Below are positions 18,387 to 27,310 of a stretch of 61,881 nt of DNA, in pieces. The position numbers were made by a program, and so were the translations under genes. Position 1 is the stretch's first letter, and each line of letters begins with the position of its first letter. The notes under the pieces are model-generated. The model worked only from the letters and a program-made list of their open reading frames with translations, was not told where the DNA came from and did no database searches. Origin of the DNA: Aliiroseovarius subalbicans (GTDB lineage: Bacteria > Pseudomonadota > Alphaproteobacteria > Rhodobacterales > Rhodobacteraceae); contig NZ_JALBYQ010000008.1 of the NCBI RefSeq assembly GCF_022678625.1, positions 1 to 61,881 on the forward strand, written 5' to 3'.

Positions 18387-18417
18387 CAACAGTCGCCGGG
18401 CGCATCAGTCAGGCGCC

Positions 18418-18795
18418 ATGTTTACAGCCCTTCTGCAAGTAGCCCTTGGCGGCGCGCTTGGCGCATCAGCCCGGTATCTGACCGGCATCGCGATCACGCG
18501 CGCGGTCGGGCATGGCTTCCCGGTCGCGATCATGGTCACGAACGTGCTGGGGTCGTTTCTGATGGGTGTGCTGGTCGTGGTCTTGGCGAAGAAGGGCGGC
18601 ACAGCCTATGCGCCGCTTCTGATGACTGGTCTTTTGGGCGGGTTCACGACGTTCTCGGCCTTTTCTCTCGACGCGCTTACGCTGTTCGAACGCGGCCAGG
18701 TGACCGCTGCGGCGGGCTATGTCCTGGGCTCAGTTGTCTTTTCTCTAATCGCAATCGTTTTGGGCGTGTGGATCGCACGTATGGTGTTGGCATGA
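18418..18795 (+). CDS. crcB: Fluoride ion channel/exporter CrcB (Fluc)
   Basis: This 125-residue protein with four transmembrane helices belongs to the Fluc family, which forms dual-topology dimers that let fluoride leave the cell. The motifs GGALGASARY (11-20), TNVLGSFLMG (41-50) and GGFTTFSAFSLD (74-85) are the family fingerprints, including the phenylalanines lining the pore. No fluoride riboswitch fits in the 31-base gap upstream. It overlaps rluC by 4 bases. Confidence 0.96.
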   Translation: MFTALLQVALGGALGASARYLTGIAITRAVGHGFPVAIMVTNVLGSFLMGVLVVVLAKKGGTAYAPLLMTGLLGGFTTFSAFSLDALTLFERGQVTAAAGYVLGSVVFSLIAIVLGVWIARMVLA

Positions 18796-19841
18796 GCGGT
18801 GTTCAGTTACTGACCGTAGGCAAGGATGACGGCGAACAGCGGCTGGACCGCTGGGTGCGCCGCCAGTTTCCGCATGTAAGCCAGGGGCGCATCGAAAAGG
18901 GCTGCCGCAAGGGCGAGTTCCGCGTTGACGGCGAAAAGGTGAAACCGTCGACCCGGGTCGGCCCCGGCATGGAAATCCGCCTGCCGCCGCTGCCCGAACC
19001 GGGCGAGATCACCGCGCTGCCGCGTGACCCTTCGCCGATCTCCAAGGCGGACGCGCAGATGATCCGTGATTGCGTGATCTACAAGGATGATTTCATCATC
19101 GCGCTGAACAAGCCGCCGGGCCTGCCGACGCAAGGGGGATCGAAACAGACCAAACATGTGGACGGGCTGGCCGAGGCGTTGAAGTTCGACCGGGACGAAA
19201 AACCGCGCCTGGTGCACCGGCTGGACAAGGACACCTCGGGTGTTTTGCTGCTCGCGCGCACCCACGGCATGGCCGCCGCGCTGACCGCCGCAATGCGTCA
19301 CAAGCAGACGCGCAAGATCTATTGGGCCGTGGTCGCCGGCGTGCCCACGCCCTATCTGGGCGAAATTCGCTATGGCCTGGTGAAGGCGGGCGGACATGGC
19401 CCCCGCGGCGAGGGTGAGAGGATGATCTGTGTGCATCCGCGCGACATGAACCAGACCGAAGGCGCGAAACGCGCGCATACGCTTTACTCGGCGCTTTACC
19501 GCGTGGCCGGCCGCGCGACCTGGGTCGCGTTGGAGCCGATTACCGGCCGCACCCACCAGCTGCGCGCGCATATGGCCGAGATCGGCCACCCGATTGTGGG
19601 CGACGGAAAATACGGTGGCTCCGGTCAGGATAACATGGGTGACGGCTGGGGTGCGAAGCTGGGCGGGATCATCTCGAACAAGCTTCACCTGCATGCTCGC
19701 TCGATGAGTTTCCGCCATCCGGATACGGGCAAGGACGTGACCATCACCGCGCCGTTGCCCGAACACATGGCGCGCACGTTTGAGACTTTCGGCTGGACCG
19801 AGGATCTGGCCGCTGCCGACCCGTTCGAGGCGCTTAAATGA
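18792..19841 (+). CDS. rluC: 23S rRNA pseudouridine synthase, RluC type
   Basis: This 349-residue enzyme isomerises uridines in 23S rRNA (positions 955, 2504 and 2580 for E. coli RluC). An N-terminal S4 RNA-binding domain spans about residues 15-65. The catalytic motif HRLDKDTSG is at 142-150, with the nucleophilic Asp145, and GRTHQLRAHMA lies further on. Start 18792 overlaps the crcB stop (ATGA) and the phosphatase gene overlaps its own stop, so the genes are translationally coupled. The RluC rather than RluD assignment rests on general resemblance. Confidence 0.93.
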   Translation: MSGVQLLTVGKDDGEQRLDRWVRRQFPHVSQGRIEKGCRKGEFRVDGEKVKPSTRVGPGMEIRLPPLPEPGEITALPRDPSPISKADAQMIRDCVIYKDDFIIALNKPPGLPTQGGSKQTKHVDGLAEALKFDRDEKPRLVHRLDKDTSGVLLLARTHGMAAALTAAMRHKQTRKIYWAVVAGVPTPYLGEIRYGLVKAGGHGPRGEGERMICVHPRDMNQTEGAKRAHTLYSALYRVAGRATWVALEPITGRTHQLRAHMAEIGHPIVGDGKYGGSGQDNMGDGWGAKLGGIISNKLHLHARSMSFRHPDTGKDVTITAPLPEHMARTFETFGWTEDLAAADPFEALK

Positions 19842-20521
19842 CCGACTTGAAGCTTGCGGTCTTCGACGTGGACGGCACCCTGATCGACAGTCAGGATTTC
19901 ATCGTTGAGGCGATGCTGCGGGCGTTCGGCCATATGGGCGTCGATCTGCCAGCGCGCGCGGATGTTCTGTCGATCACCGGTCTGTCGTTGCCGATCGCCA
20001 TCGCACGTTTGATGCCGACGCTGTCCAAGGGCGAGGTCGCCGCGGCCGCTGACGCCTACAAAACTGCCTTCATCGCGCTGCGCGCCGAAAAGGGGGGCGA
20101 GGCCGCGTCGCCGATGTATCCCGGCGCGCGCGACGCGCTTGTATCGCTCAGCCAGCGGGACGAGGTGCTGATGGGCGTGGCAACGGGCAAGGCAAAGCGC
20201 GGGTTGGATCACGCCTGTGCGGCGCATGACCTGGACGGGTTCTTCATCACCCGCCAGACCGCAGACACCCACCCGTCGAAACCGCACCCGTCGATGCTTT
20301 TGGCGACGCTGGCGGACACCGGTGCCGAGGCGGCGCATGCGGTGATGATCGGCGACACGACCTATGACATCGACATGGGCCGCGCAGCGGGCTTTCGTAC
20401 CATCGGAGTCAGCTGGGGCTATCACCCGGCGGCCGATCTGGTCGCAGCGGGGGCAGACATCGTGGTCGATACATTCGCGGGGCTGATCCCGGCGCTGGAT
20501 GAACTTTGGGGGCAGGCATGA
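19838..20521 (+). CDS. HAD-superfamily phosphatase, phosphoglycolate phosphatase-like
   Basis: This 227-residue hydrolase has the nucleophile motif DVDGT (Asp10, Asp12), motif II ATGKAKRGL, the motif III lysine in SKPHPSM and the acidic motif GDTTYDIDMG. The helical cap inserted after motif I (type C1) matches phosphoglycolate and beta-phosphoglucomutase-type phosphatases. The substrate cannot be fixed from sequence. It overlaps both rluC upstream and the ATP12 gene downstream by 4 bases. Confidence 0.9.
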   Translation: MTDLKLAVFDVDGTLIDSQDFIVEAMLRAFGHMGVDLPARADVLSITGLSLPIAIARLMPTLSKGEVAAAADAYKTAFIALRAEKGGEAASPMYPGARDALVSLSQRDEVLMGVATGKAKRGLDHACAAHDLDGFFITRQTADTHPSKPHPSMLLATLADTGAEAAHAVMIGDTTYDIDMGRAAGFRTIGVSWGYHPAADLVAAGADIVVDTFAGLIPALDELWGQA

Positions 20522-21222
20522 ACGCTTCTGCGAAACGGTTTTGGAAACAAACGAGCGCGGTGAACACCGATGAGGGATGGGCGGTGCATCTGGATGCACG
20601 CCCGGTGCGCACACCGGCGAAATCTGCCTTGATCCTGCCGACGAAGGCGATGGCCCGTGCCATCGCGGTCGAATGGGACGCGCAGGAGGAAAAGGTCGAT
20701 CCGACCACGATGCCTCTGACCCGGGCCGCAAATGCGGCGATCGACAAGGTCGCGCATCAGCACGCTGAAGTGGCCGACATGCTGGCCGCCTATGGCGATA
20801 GCGATCTGCTGTGTTATCGCGCCACCCATCCACAAGGCCTGGTTGACCGACAGATCGCGATCTGGGACCCGGTTCTTGACTGGGCGGCAGAGGCGCTGGA
20901 GGCACGGTTGATCCCGGTCACGGGCGTGATGCACGCGCCCCAGGATTCGGCCGCGCTTGCCCCGCTTTCGACCCGGGTGCACGCCTTCACCCCGTTCCAA
21001 CTGGCGGCCTTTCATGACCTGGTCAGCATTTCCGGCTCGCTCATCCTGGGATTCGCAGTCACCGAAGGTCACAAATCGGTGTCTGAGGCCTGGGACATCT
21101 CGCGAGTTGACGAAAACTGGCAGGAAGAGCAATGGGGCGAGGACGACGAAGCCAGCGCGCTAGCGGCCGTTAAAAAACAGGCCCTTGAGGATGCCGGTCG
21201 CTTTTTCCGCCTTTGCGAATAG
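20518..21222 (+). CDS. ATP12-family F1-ATPase assembly chaperone
   Basis: This 234-residue protein belongs to the ATP12 family. In mitochondria ATP12 chaperones the F1 alpha subunit, and alphaproteobacteria carry the homologue. Family segments include PVRTPAKSALILPT, the EWDAQEEKVDP stretch and SDLLCYRA. Start 20518 overlaps the phosphatase stop as ATGA. It is the last gene of the crcB-rluC-phosphatase-ATP12 chain. Confidence 0.93.
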   Translation: MNASAKRFWKQTSAVNTDEGWAVHLDARPVRTPAKSALILPTKAMARAIAVEWDAQEEKVDPTTMPLTRAANAAIDKVAHQHAEVADMLAAYGDSDLLCYRATHPQGLVDRQIAIWDPVLDWAAEALEARLIPVTGVMHAPQDSAALAPLSTRVHAFTPFQLAAFHDLVSISGSLILGFAVTEGHKSVSEAWDISRVDENWQEEQWGEDDEASALAAVKKQALEDAGRFFRLCE

Positions 21223-21439
21223 AGGCTTGGCTTCAACCAGGGCGTTAGCGCATGACAACGGGCGCCCCTTTCCCCGGCGTCACCCATCTGAATTTTCCAT
21301 GTAACCCTTGACGAATTCTTATGAATCCGCCCAAACTCTTGCACGCTGAGGGGGGACCACTCCCCCTTTTCAAGTTCACACCGGCCAACGAGTCGGAAGA
21401 CGCGTCCCGTATGGGCGCACCTATCAGGAAGAGGTAAAC

Positions 21440-22459
21440 ATGAAAAAAACCGTATTTCTTGGCGCACTGACTGTCGCCGGCCTTGCTGCTGGCGCTTCGG
21501 CTGCTGCCACGCTTGACGACGTTAAAGCACGCGGCAAGCTGAACTGCGGCGTCACGACCGGTCTGGTGGGCTTTGCTGCCCCCGACGCGAACGGTCACTG
21601 GGATGGCTTCGATGTCGGCGTCTGCCGCGCTGTTGCCGCTGCTGTTCTGGGCGACGCAGAAGCTGTGGAATTCGTGCCGACCACCGGCAAAACCCGCTTC
21701 ACCGCACTGGCGTCGGGTGAAATCGATGTTCTGGCCCGCAACACCACCTGGACCTTGTCGCGTGACGTTGACCTGAAGTTCACCTTCGTTGGCGTCAACT
21801 ACTACGACGGTCAGGGCTTTATGGTTCCCAAGGGTCTGGGCGTCAGCTCGGCCAAGGAACTGGACGGCGCCACCGTTTGCATCCAGACCGGCACCACCAC
21901 CGAGCTCAACCTGGCCGACTTCTTCCGTGCCAACAATATGAGCTATGAGCCGGTTCCGATCGAAACCAACGCTGAAGCGCAACAGCAGTACCTTGCTGGT
22001 GCCTGTGACGTGTACACCACCGACGCCTCGGGTCTGGCCGCTACGCGCGCCTCGTTCGAAGCGCCTGCGGATCACATTCTGCTGCCCGAAATCATCTCGA
22101 AAGAGCCGCTGGGCCCGCTGGTCCGTCACGGCGACAACGAGTGGGGCGACATCGTGCGCTGGTCGCTGAACGCGCTGATCTCGGCTGAAGAGCTGGGTGT
22201 CACCTCGGCGAACATCGGTGAAATGGCTGCGGCCGCCGGCGACAACCCGGAAATCAACCGTATCCTCGGCACCGAAGGCAACCTGGGCGAAATGCTTGGC
22301 CTGGACGCTGGCTGGGCGAAAGCCGCGATCATGGCGGGTGGTAACTACGGCGAACTGTTCGAAAAGAACATCGGCGAAAACACCCCGATCGGCCTGTCGC
22401 GCGGTCTGAACGCTCAATGGAAAGATGGCGGCCTGATCTACTCGCCGCCGTTCCGCTAA
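21440..22459 (+). CDS. aapJ: General L-amino acid ABC transporter, periplasmic binding protein
   Basis: This 339-residue family-3 solute-binding protein captures polar L-amino acids in the periplasm. A signal peptide of about 22 residues ends ASAA. The DVKARGKLNCGVTTGL start of the mature domain and GFDVGVCRAVAAAVLGD are typical of AapJ and of BztA from Rhodobacter capsulatus, which binds Glu, Gln, Asp and Asn. It heads an aapJQMP operon after a 217-base upstream region. A hairpin follows it, suggesting that it is made in excess over the membrane subunits. Confidence 0.96.
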   Translation: MKKTVFLGALTVAGLAAGASAAATLDDVKARGKLNCGVTTGLVGFAAPDANGHWDGFDVGVCRAVAAAVLGDAEAVEFVPTTGKTRFTALASGEIDVLARNTTWTLSRDVDLKFTFVGVNYYDGQGFMVPKGLGVSSAKELDGATVCIQTGTTTELNLADFFRANNMSYEPVPIETNAEAQQQYLAGACDVYTTDASGLAATRASFEAPADHILLPEIISKEPLGPLVRHGDNEWGDIVRWSLNALISAEELGVTSANIGEMAAAAGDNPEINRILGTEGNLGEMLGLDAGWAKAAIMAGGNYGELFEKNIGENTPIGLSRGLNAQWKDGGLIYSPPFR

Positions 22460-22470
22460 GACACTTTGGG

Positions 22471-22498
22471 AAAGGGCGCGGTCAATCCGCGCCCTTTT
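22471..22498 (+). terminator. Attenuating hairpin between aapJ and aapQ
   Basis: AAAGGGCGCGG pairs perfectly with CCGCGCCCTTT around TCAAT, followed by TC. Placed between binding protein and permease genes, it probably protects the aapJ mRNA end and lets only part of the transcription continue. Confidence 0.8.
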
Positions 22499-22574
22499 CA
22501 CATTCAACGACAGAGCCCTGGATGGCAGCTGAAACAGCGCCGTTATGTAAGCCAGGGACAACGGGGACCTTTTC

Positions 22575-23843
22575 ATGACAACCACGACCGACCCACATCC
22601 GGAGTCGTTCCGTCTGTCGATGTTGATTTACGACAGCCGCTACCGTTCCATGACCATTCAGATCGTCGCCTTGATCGGCTTCCTACTGCTGATCGGCTGG
22701 CTGATTTCGAACACCGCACAAAACCTGATTACCTTGGGCAAAGAGCCCAGCTTCGGCTTTATGACCGAGCCTGCGGGCTATGACATCAACCAGCGCCTGT
22801 TGGACTACAATTCCCAGGATTCGCACCTGCGTGCCGCCCTGATCGGGCTCTTGAACACGCTTTTGGTGGCCGTCATGGGTTGCATCGCGGCCACGATCAT
22901 CGGTGTGGTCGTCGGCGTTCTGCGCCTGTCCAACAACTGGATCGTGTCACGCCTGATGGCGGTCTACGTCGAAGGGTTCCGCAATGTGCCGGTCCTTTTG
23001 TGGATCGTGTTTGGCATGGCGATCCTGATCGAAACACTACCGCCGCCCAAGGCCTTCCGGGGTGAAAATCCCGAAGCGTCAATGCTACTGGGCGACAGTG
23101 TTGCGCTGACGAACCGGGGCTTTTATGTGCCCGAGCCGCTGTTCTCCCGCGGGTTGGGGGACGTCCATTTGCTGGGCAATTCTTCCCTGCGCTTTGATGT
23201 CAGTCTTGATCTGATCGCAGTTGGCGCGGTGTTCTTGGCCAGTATCCTGATTTCGGGCCTGATCGGCCGTCGGGCCAACGCCATTCAGAACGCCACGGGG
23301 GACCGCCCGACCGTCTGGTTCTGGCGCTTGGGTGTGGTGGTTTTGCCCACCGTACTGGTGCTGTGGATCCTAGGCTTTTATCTTGGATACCCCGAACTCA
23401 AAGGCTTCAACTTCAAGGGCGGGACGTATATGCGCAACTCGCTCATCGCATTGTGGGCGGCGCTGTCGCTTTACACCGCAGCCTTCATCGCCGAGATCGT
23501 GCGCGCCGGTATCCTTGCCGTGTCTAAAGGGCAGACCGAAGCGGCCAACGCATTGGGCTTGCGCCCGCGCCGGACCATGTCGCTGGTCATCCTGCCTCAG
23601 GCGTTGCGGGTGATCATCCCGCCACTGATCTCGAATTACCTCAACCTGACCAAGAACAGCTCACTTGCCATCGCGGTGGGCTACATGGATATCACGGGCA
23701 CGCTGGGCGGCATCACGTTGAACCAGACCGGGCGCGAGCTGGAAACCCTGCTCATGCTGATGCTCGTCTACCTCATCATCTCGCTGACGATTTCCGGTGT
23801 GATGAACTGGTACAACGAATCCGTGAAGCTGAAGGAGCGCTGA
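22575..23843 (+). CDS. aapQ: General L-amino acid ABC transporter, permease
   Basis: This 422-residue inner-membrane permease of the HAAT family has about eight hydrophobic helices. The C-terminal permease core contains the EAA-type loop (KGQTEAANALGLRPRRTMSLV) that docks on the ATPase, and NLTKNSSLAIAVGYMDITG follows it. It corresponds to BztB in R. capsulatus. It lies 115 bases after aapJ, beyond a hairpin, and one base before aapM. Confidence 0.96.
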   Translation: MTTTTDPHPESFRLSMLIYDSRYRSMTIQIVALIGFLLLIGWLISNTAQNLITLGKEPSFGFMTEPAGYDINQRLLDYNSQDSHLRAALIGLLNTLLVAVMGCIAATIIGVVVGVLRLSNNWIVSRLMAVYVEGFRNVPVLLWIVFGMAILIETLPPPKAFRGENPEASMLLGDSVALTNRGFYVPEPLFSRGLGDVHLLGNSSLRFDVSLDLIAVGAVFLASILISGLIGRRANAIQNATGDRPTVWFWRLGVVVLPTVLVLWILGFYLGYPELKGFNFKGGTYMRNSLIALWAALSLYTAAFIAEIVRAGILAVSKGQTEAANALGLRPRRTMSLVILPQALRVIIPPLISNYLNLTKNSSLAIAVGYMDITGTLGGITLNQTGRELETLLMLMLVYLIISLTISGVMNWYNESVKLKER

Positions 23844-23844
23844 G

Positions 23845-25338
23845 ATGACTGATTTTTCTTATGTCCGCTCTGAAATGTTGGATGAAAAGGCGCCGCCGTC
23901 GTCCAGCACAGGGCTCGTTGGTTGGGCACGGCAAAACCTGTTCAACGGTGTTGCGAACTCGGTTCTGACCGTGCTGTCGCTGATTGTGATCTACTTCATT
24001 CTGGCCGCGATCCTGCCTTGGATCTTTGTGCCGACCTGGAACGGAACGTCGCTGCAAAACTGCCGCGAGATCCTGACAGCCGCCGGTTCGGTCGGCGAAC
24101 ACGGGGCGTCCGGGGCCTGTTGGGGCGTGATCAACGAACGTTGGCAGCAGCTTTTGTTCGGGTTCTACCCGGATGCCGAGCGTTGGCGCCCGATCCTGGC
24201 CTTTGCGCTTTTGTTCGTGGCGGTGATCCCGGTCCTGTTCAACATGATTTCGCGTCGGATGAACTGGGTGCTGCTTCTGGCCGTGCTGGGTGTGGGTATC
24301 ATGACCCGTGGCGGTGCCGTCGCGCTTGTTATCGGCGTCGCCTTCCTGGCCGCGGCGGTATACGTCGCGTTCAAGATGTTCGGCACCTCCAAGGGCGATC
24401 GCGCATTGGAGATTGCGGAGGGCGCAAAACGTTTGCCCAACCCGCTGATCTTCTCGGCGATCTTTCCGTTCATCGCACCCTGGCTGTTGTGGGGCGGGTC
24501 TGTGTGGGTGCCAATTGGCGCCGCGCTGGGCTTCCTCATCGGCTATGGTGTTTACCGAGCCTTTGTCGGTGCAATCGGAAGCCTGGGTGCCCTCATCTTG
24601 GCCGTCATCGTACCGATCGTCTGGTGGCTGTTCCTGGTTGGCAGCTTTTCCAGCCTCATGGATAGTATCCTTCCTTTCGGTCTGGAAGCGGTCGAAAGCC
24701 GCAAGTTCGGGGGCTTCATGCTGTCGATCACCATCGGCGTCGTTGCCATTGCCTGTTCGCTGCCCATTGGCATCGTGCTTGCGCTGGGGCGGCAGTCGGA
24801 CCTGATGATCGTCAAGGCGCTGTGCGTCGGCTTCATCGAGTTCATTCGCGGTGTGCCGTTGATCACTCTGTTGTTCGTGGCCTCAACGCTTCTGAACATC
24901 TTCCTGCCACCGGGGACGAATTTCGACATTATCCTGCGGGTGCTGATCATGGTGACCCTGTTCGCCTCGGCCTATATGGCCGAAGTGATCCGGGGTGGCC
25001 TGGCAGCCCTTCCCACAGGGCAGTATGAGGCGGCGGATGCGCTGGGTCTGGACTATTGGAAGGCGCAGCGGCTGATCATCATGCCGCAGGCGCTGAAAAT
25101 CTCGATCCCGGGTATCGTGTCGACCTTCATCGGCGTGTTCAAGGACACGGTGTTGGTGTCGATCATCGCCCTTCTGGACCCGCTGGGTCTGAACAACGCC
25201 ATCCGCGCGGACGCGAACTGGAACGGCATCGTGTGGGAGCTGTACGGCTTCATCGCGTTGATCTTCTTCGTCTTCTGCTTTTCCATGTCCCGCTACTCGA
25301 TGTATCTGGAGCGCAAGTTGCGCACCGATCACCGCTAA
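23845..25338 (+). CDS. aapM: General L-amino acid ABC transporter, second permease
   Basis: This is the partner permease, with a C-terminal core including the EAA loop (PTGQYEAADALGLDYWKAQRL) and DTVLVSIIALLDPLG. At 497 residues it is longer than I recall for rhizobial AapM because of extra hydrophobic segments in its first half (about residues 110-260), in line with the larger BztC-type proteins of Rhodobacterales. It starts one base after aapQ and is followed 12 bases later by aapP. Confidence 0.95.
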   Translation: MTDFSYVRSEMLDEKAPPSSSTGLVGWARQNLFNGVANSVLTVLSLIVIYFILAAILPWIFVPTWNGTSLQNCREILTAAGSVGEHGASGACWGVINERWQQLLFGFYPDAERWRPILAFALLFVAVIPVLFNMISRRMNWVLLLAVLGVGIMTRGGAVALVIGVAFLAAAVYVAFKMFGTSKGDRALEIAEGAKRLPNPLIFSAIFPFIAPWLLWGGSVWVPIGAALGFLIGYGVYRAFVGAIGSLGALILAVIVPIVWWLFLVGSFSSLMDSILPFGLEAVESRKFGGFMLSITIGVVAIACSLPIGIVLALGRQSDLMIVKALCVGFIEFIRGVPLITLLFVASTLLNIFLPPGTNFDIILRVLIMVTLFASAYMAEVIRGGLAALPTGQYEAADALGLDYWKAQRLIIMPQALKISIPGIVSTFIGVFKDTVLVSIIALLDPLGLNNAIRADANWNGIVWELYGFIALIFFVFCFSMSRYSMYLERKLRTDHR

Positions 25339-25350
25339 AGGAGTGATCTG

Positions 25351-26136
25351 ATGTCTTCAGTTCAATTTGACCAACACGCAGATCGCAGCCACATGTCCGT
25401 ATCGGACGAGGTCGCGATCGAAATCACCGGCATGAACAAATGGTACGGATCGTTCCATGTGCTGCGTGACATCAACCTGACTGTGAACCAGGGCGAACGG
25501 ATCGTGATTTGTGGCCCGTCCGGGTCCGGAAAATCCACCCTGATCCGCTGCATCAACCGTCTGGAAGAGCACCAGGAAGGGTCGATCATCGTGGACGGGA
25601 CCGAGCTTAGCTCGGACCTGAAAAACGTCGACAAGGTGCGGTCCGAGGTTGGCATGGTGTTCCAGCACTTCAACCTGTTCCCGCACCTGACCATCTTGGA
25701 AAACTGCACGCTGGCACCGATCTGGGTGCGCAAGACGCCTCGCAAGGAAGCGGAAGAACTGGCGATGCATTACCTTGAAAAGGTGAAGATCCCCGAGCAG
25801 GCCAACAAGTATCCCGGCCAGCTTTCGGGTGGTCAGCAACAGCGTGTGGCCATCGCGCGGTCGCTGTGCATGCAGCCGCGCATCATGCTGTTCGACGAAC
25901 CCACCTCGGCGCTTGACCCCGAGATGATCAAGGAAGTTCTGGAAACCATGATCAGCCTTGCGGAAGAAGGCATGACCATGCTCTGCGTGACCCACGAAAT
26001 GGGTTTTGCGAAAGAGGTCGCCAATCGCGTGATCTTCATGGATGCAGGTCAGATCGTCGAGCAGAACGAACCGAATGAGTTCTTCGACAATCCGAAGTCC
26101 GAGCGGACCCAGCTGTTCCTCAGCCAGATCCTGTAA
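25351..26136 (+). CDS. aapP: General L-amino acid ABC transporter, ATPase
   Basis: This 261-residue ATP-binding subunit has Walker [10 protein letters not shown] (55-63), the Q-loop at FQHFNLFPH, signature LSGGQ (158-162), Walker B MLFDEP and the switch histidine in VTHEMGF. It energises uptake through AapQM. An N-terminal leader of about 20 residues precedes the ABC core, so a start at the internal Met15 is possible. A bidirectional terminator follows. Confidence 0.96.
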   Translation: MSSVQFDQHADRSHMSVSDEVAIEITGMNKWYGSFHVLRDINLTVNQGERIVICGPSGSGKSTLIRCINRLEEHQEGSIIVDGTELSSDLKNVDKVRSEVGMVFQHFNLFPHLTILENCTLAPIWVRKTPRKEAEELAMHYLEKVKIPEQANKYPGQLSGGQQQRVAIARSLCMQPRIMLFDEPTSALDPEMIKEVLETMISLAEEGMTMLCVTHEMGFAKEVANRVIFMDAGQIVEQNEPNEFFDNPKSERTQLFLSQIL

Positions 26137-26156
26137 ACCGGATGGCATTAATGACG

Positions 26157-26181
26157 ACGGGCGCCCAATGGGCGCCCGTTT
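26157..26181. terminator. Bidirectional terminator between aapP and sixA
   Basis: ACGGGCGCCC (26157-26166) pairs with GGGCGCCCGT (26170-26179) around AAT, followed by TT. It separates converging transcripts. Confidence 0.8.
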
Positions 26182-26192
26182 CGCATGTGGTC

Positions 26193-26696
26193 TTAGATAA
26201 GATCGCGTGGCACGACAAAGTCCACCGCCTGCCCTTTGCCCCAGCCCACGTCGGACCAGTCGCTCACCGGGAAATCGATTACCGTTGTCGCGCAAGTCGG
26301 ATAGTGCTGGAATCGGCCATGATCGGGCGGCGTCGCCACCAGCCCCTGCGCCATATAGGCCGATCCGGGGTTGTGCGCGATCATCATCACGACGTCTGAT
26401 TGCGCACGCTGAAGCGCGGCCAGCATCTGGTCCGGTTCCGCCAGATACAAAGCATCCAGATAGGCCGCCTTGGGCGGGTGCAGCAGTTTGTCACTGATCT
26501 TTGCCCAGGTTTCGCGCGTGCGTACGGCCGAGGAGCACAGGACCTCTTGCGGCCCATACCCGCCACGCGCCAGCCATTTGCCAACCGCCTTTGCCGAAGC
26601 GCGCCCACGCTTGTTCAGCGGGCGGTCCTTGTCGGCAAGCAGCGGGTCATCCCATGTCGACTTGGCATGGCGGGTCAGGATCAGGCGCAGGGTCAT
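26193..26696 (-). CDS. sixA: SixA-like phosphohistidine phosphatase
   Basis: This 167-residue protein of the histidine phosphatase (RHG) superfamily has the catalytic motif TRHAKS with His10 and a second catalytic His108 in MIAHNPG. SixA proteins remove phosphate from histidine in phosphotransfer domains such as HPt or NPr. Its start overlaps the stop of the 4Fe-4S gene by 4 bases, and it is last in a three-gene minus-strand operon. The cognate phosphohistidine protein is not in the window. Confidence 0.88.
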   Translation of the reverse strand: MTLRLILTRHAKSTWDDPLLADKDRPLNKRGRASAKAVGKWLARGGYGPQEVLCSSAVRTRETWAKISDKLLHPPKAAYLDALYLAEPDQMLAALQRAQSDVVMMIAHNPGSAYMAQGLVATPPDHGRFQHYPTCATTVIDFPVSDWSDVGWGKGQAVDFVVPRDLI

Positions 26697-27310
26697 GTTT
26701 GGTGAAAAGCCTTCATGTGGAATTCGGATTGAACGGGCAACCTGCCATAACTCGCGCTAAGGGGGCAAGCCCTGCGTGCAACACAGCCTTGGGTCAGGCA
26801 ATTTTGTCCTTCCGACGTATCAAGATGCGCGTGGCACGTTGCAACGTCATAGCCTCGGGGCGACAGGGCGTCCACGGGGCAGGCGGTGCGGCAGGGCGTG
26901 TCTGCGCAATCCGTGCACGGTATGCCGCCCGTTTCAAGCAAGTTCATCACCCCGGCAAGACGCACCGCCCCGCGGTAAGATACCATCAGCCCGGCGCGGT
27001 CATGCACCAGCATGCCAACCGGTGACGACCAGGCCCGGCCGGAGGCCTGTGCCCATGCCAGAAAGGGCGGATAGGGTGGCCCGTCCGAGGGAAACACCGC
27101 CATCCCGCCCCAGGCAGCCGCCAGCGCGCCGATCACCCGTTTGGACCAACGGTCCAGAGGGTCGGGGGCATCATCCAGATATTCCGGCGAGGCGCTGAAC
27201 TCTGCCCAAAAGCCGGGTTCGTGCGGTCCAAGCAGAACAATCGTGTCGCCCGCGTCGTGCAGGATACCAAAGACCTCCAATTGCGCGCTTTCCGGCGTTG
27301 GATCCAGCAT
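26693..27310 (-). CDS. 4Fe-4S ferredoxin-type protein of unknown role
   Basis: This 205-residue protein has two cysteine clusters near the C-terminus: C132, C135, C140 and C144 (CxxCxxxxCxxxCP), then C159, C171, C176 and C182, giving up to two iron-sulfur sites. The N-terminal 120 residues lack cysteines and resemble the lead-in of ferredoxin-like reductases. Start 27310 is set by the TAATG overlap with the upstream desaturase gene. Sandwiched between that gene and sixA, it might supply electrons to the desaturase; this is inference. Confidence 0.8.
   Translation of the reverse strand: MLDPTPESAQLEVFGILHDAGDTIVLLGPHEPGFWAEFSASPEYLDDAPDPLDRWSKRVIGALAAAWGGMAVFPSDGPPYPPFLAWAQASGRAWSSPVGMLVHDRAGLMVSYRGAVRLAGVMNLLETGGIPCTDCADTPCRTACPVDALSPRGYDVATCHAHLDTSEGQNCLTQGCVARRACPLSASYGRLPVQSEFHMKAFHQT

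Noticed and set aside
18387-18417. Fluoride riboswitch before crcB
   Set aside because: The gap is only 31 bases and has no matching fold.
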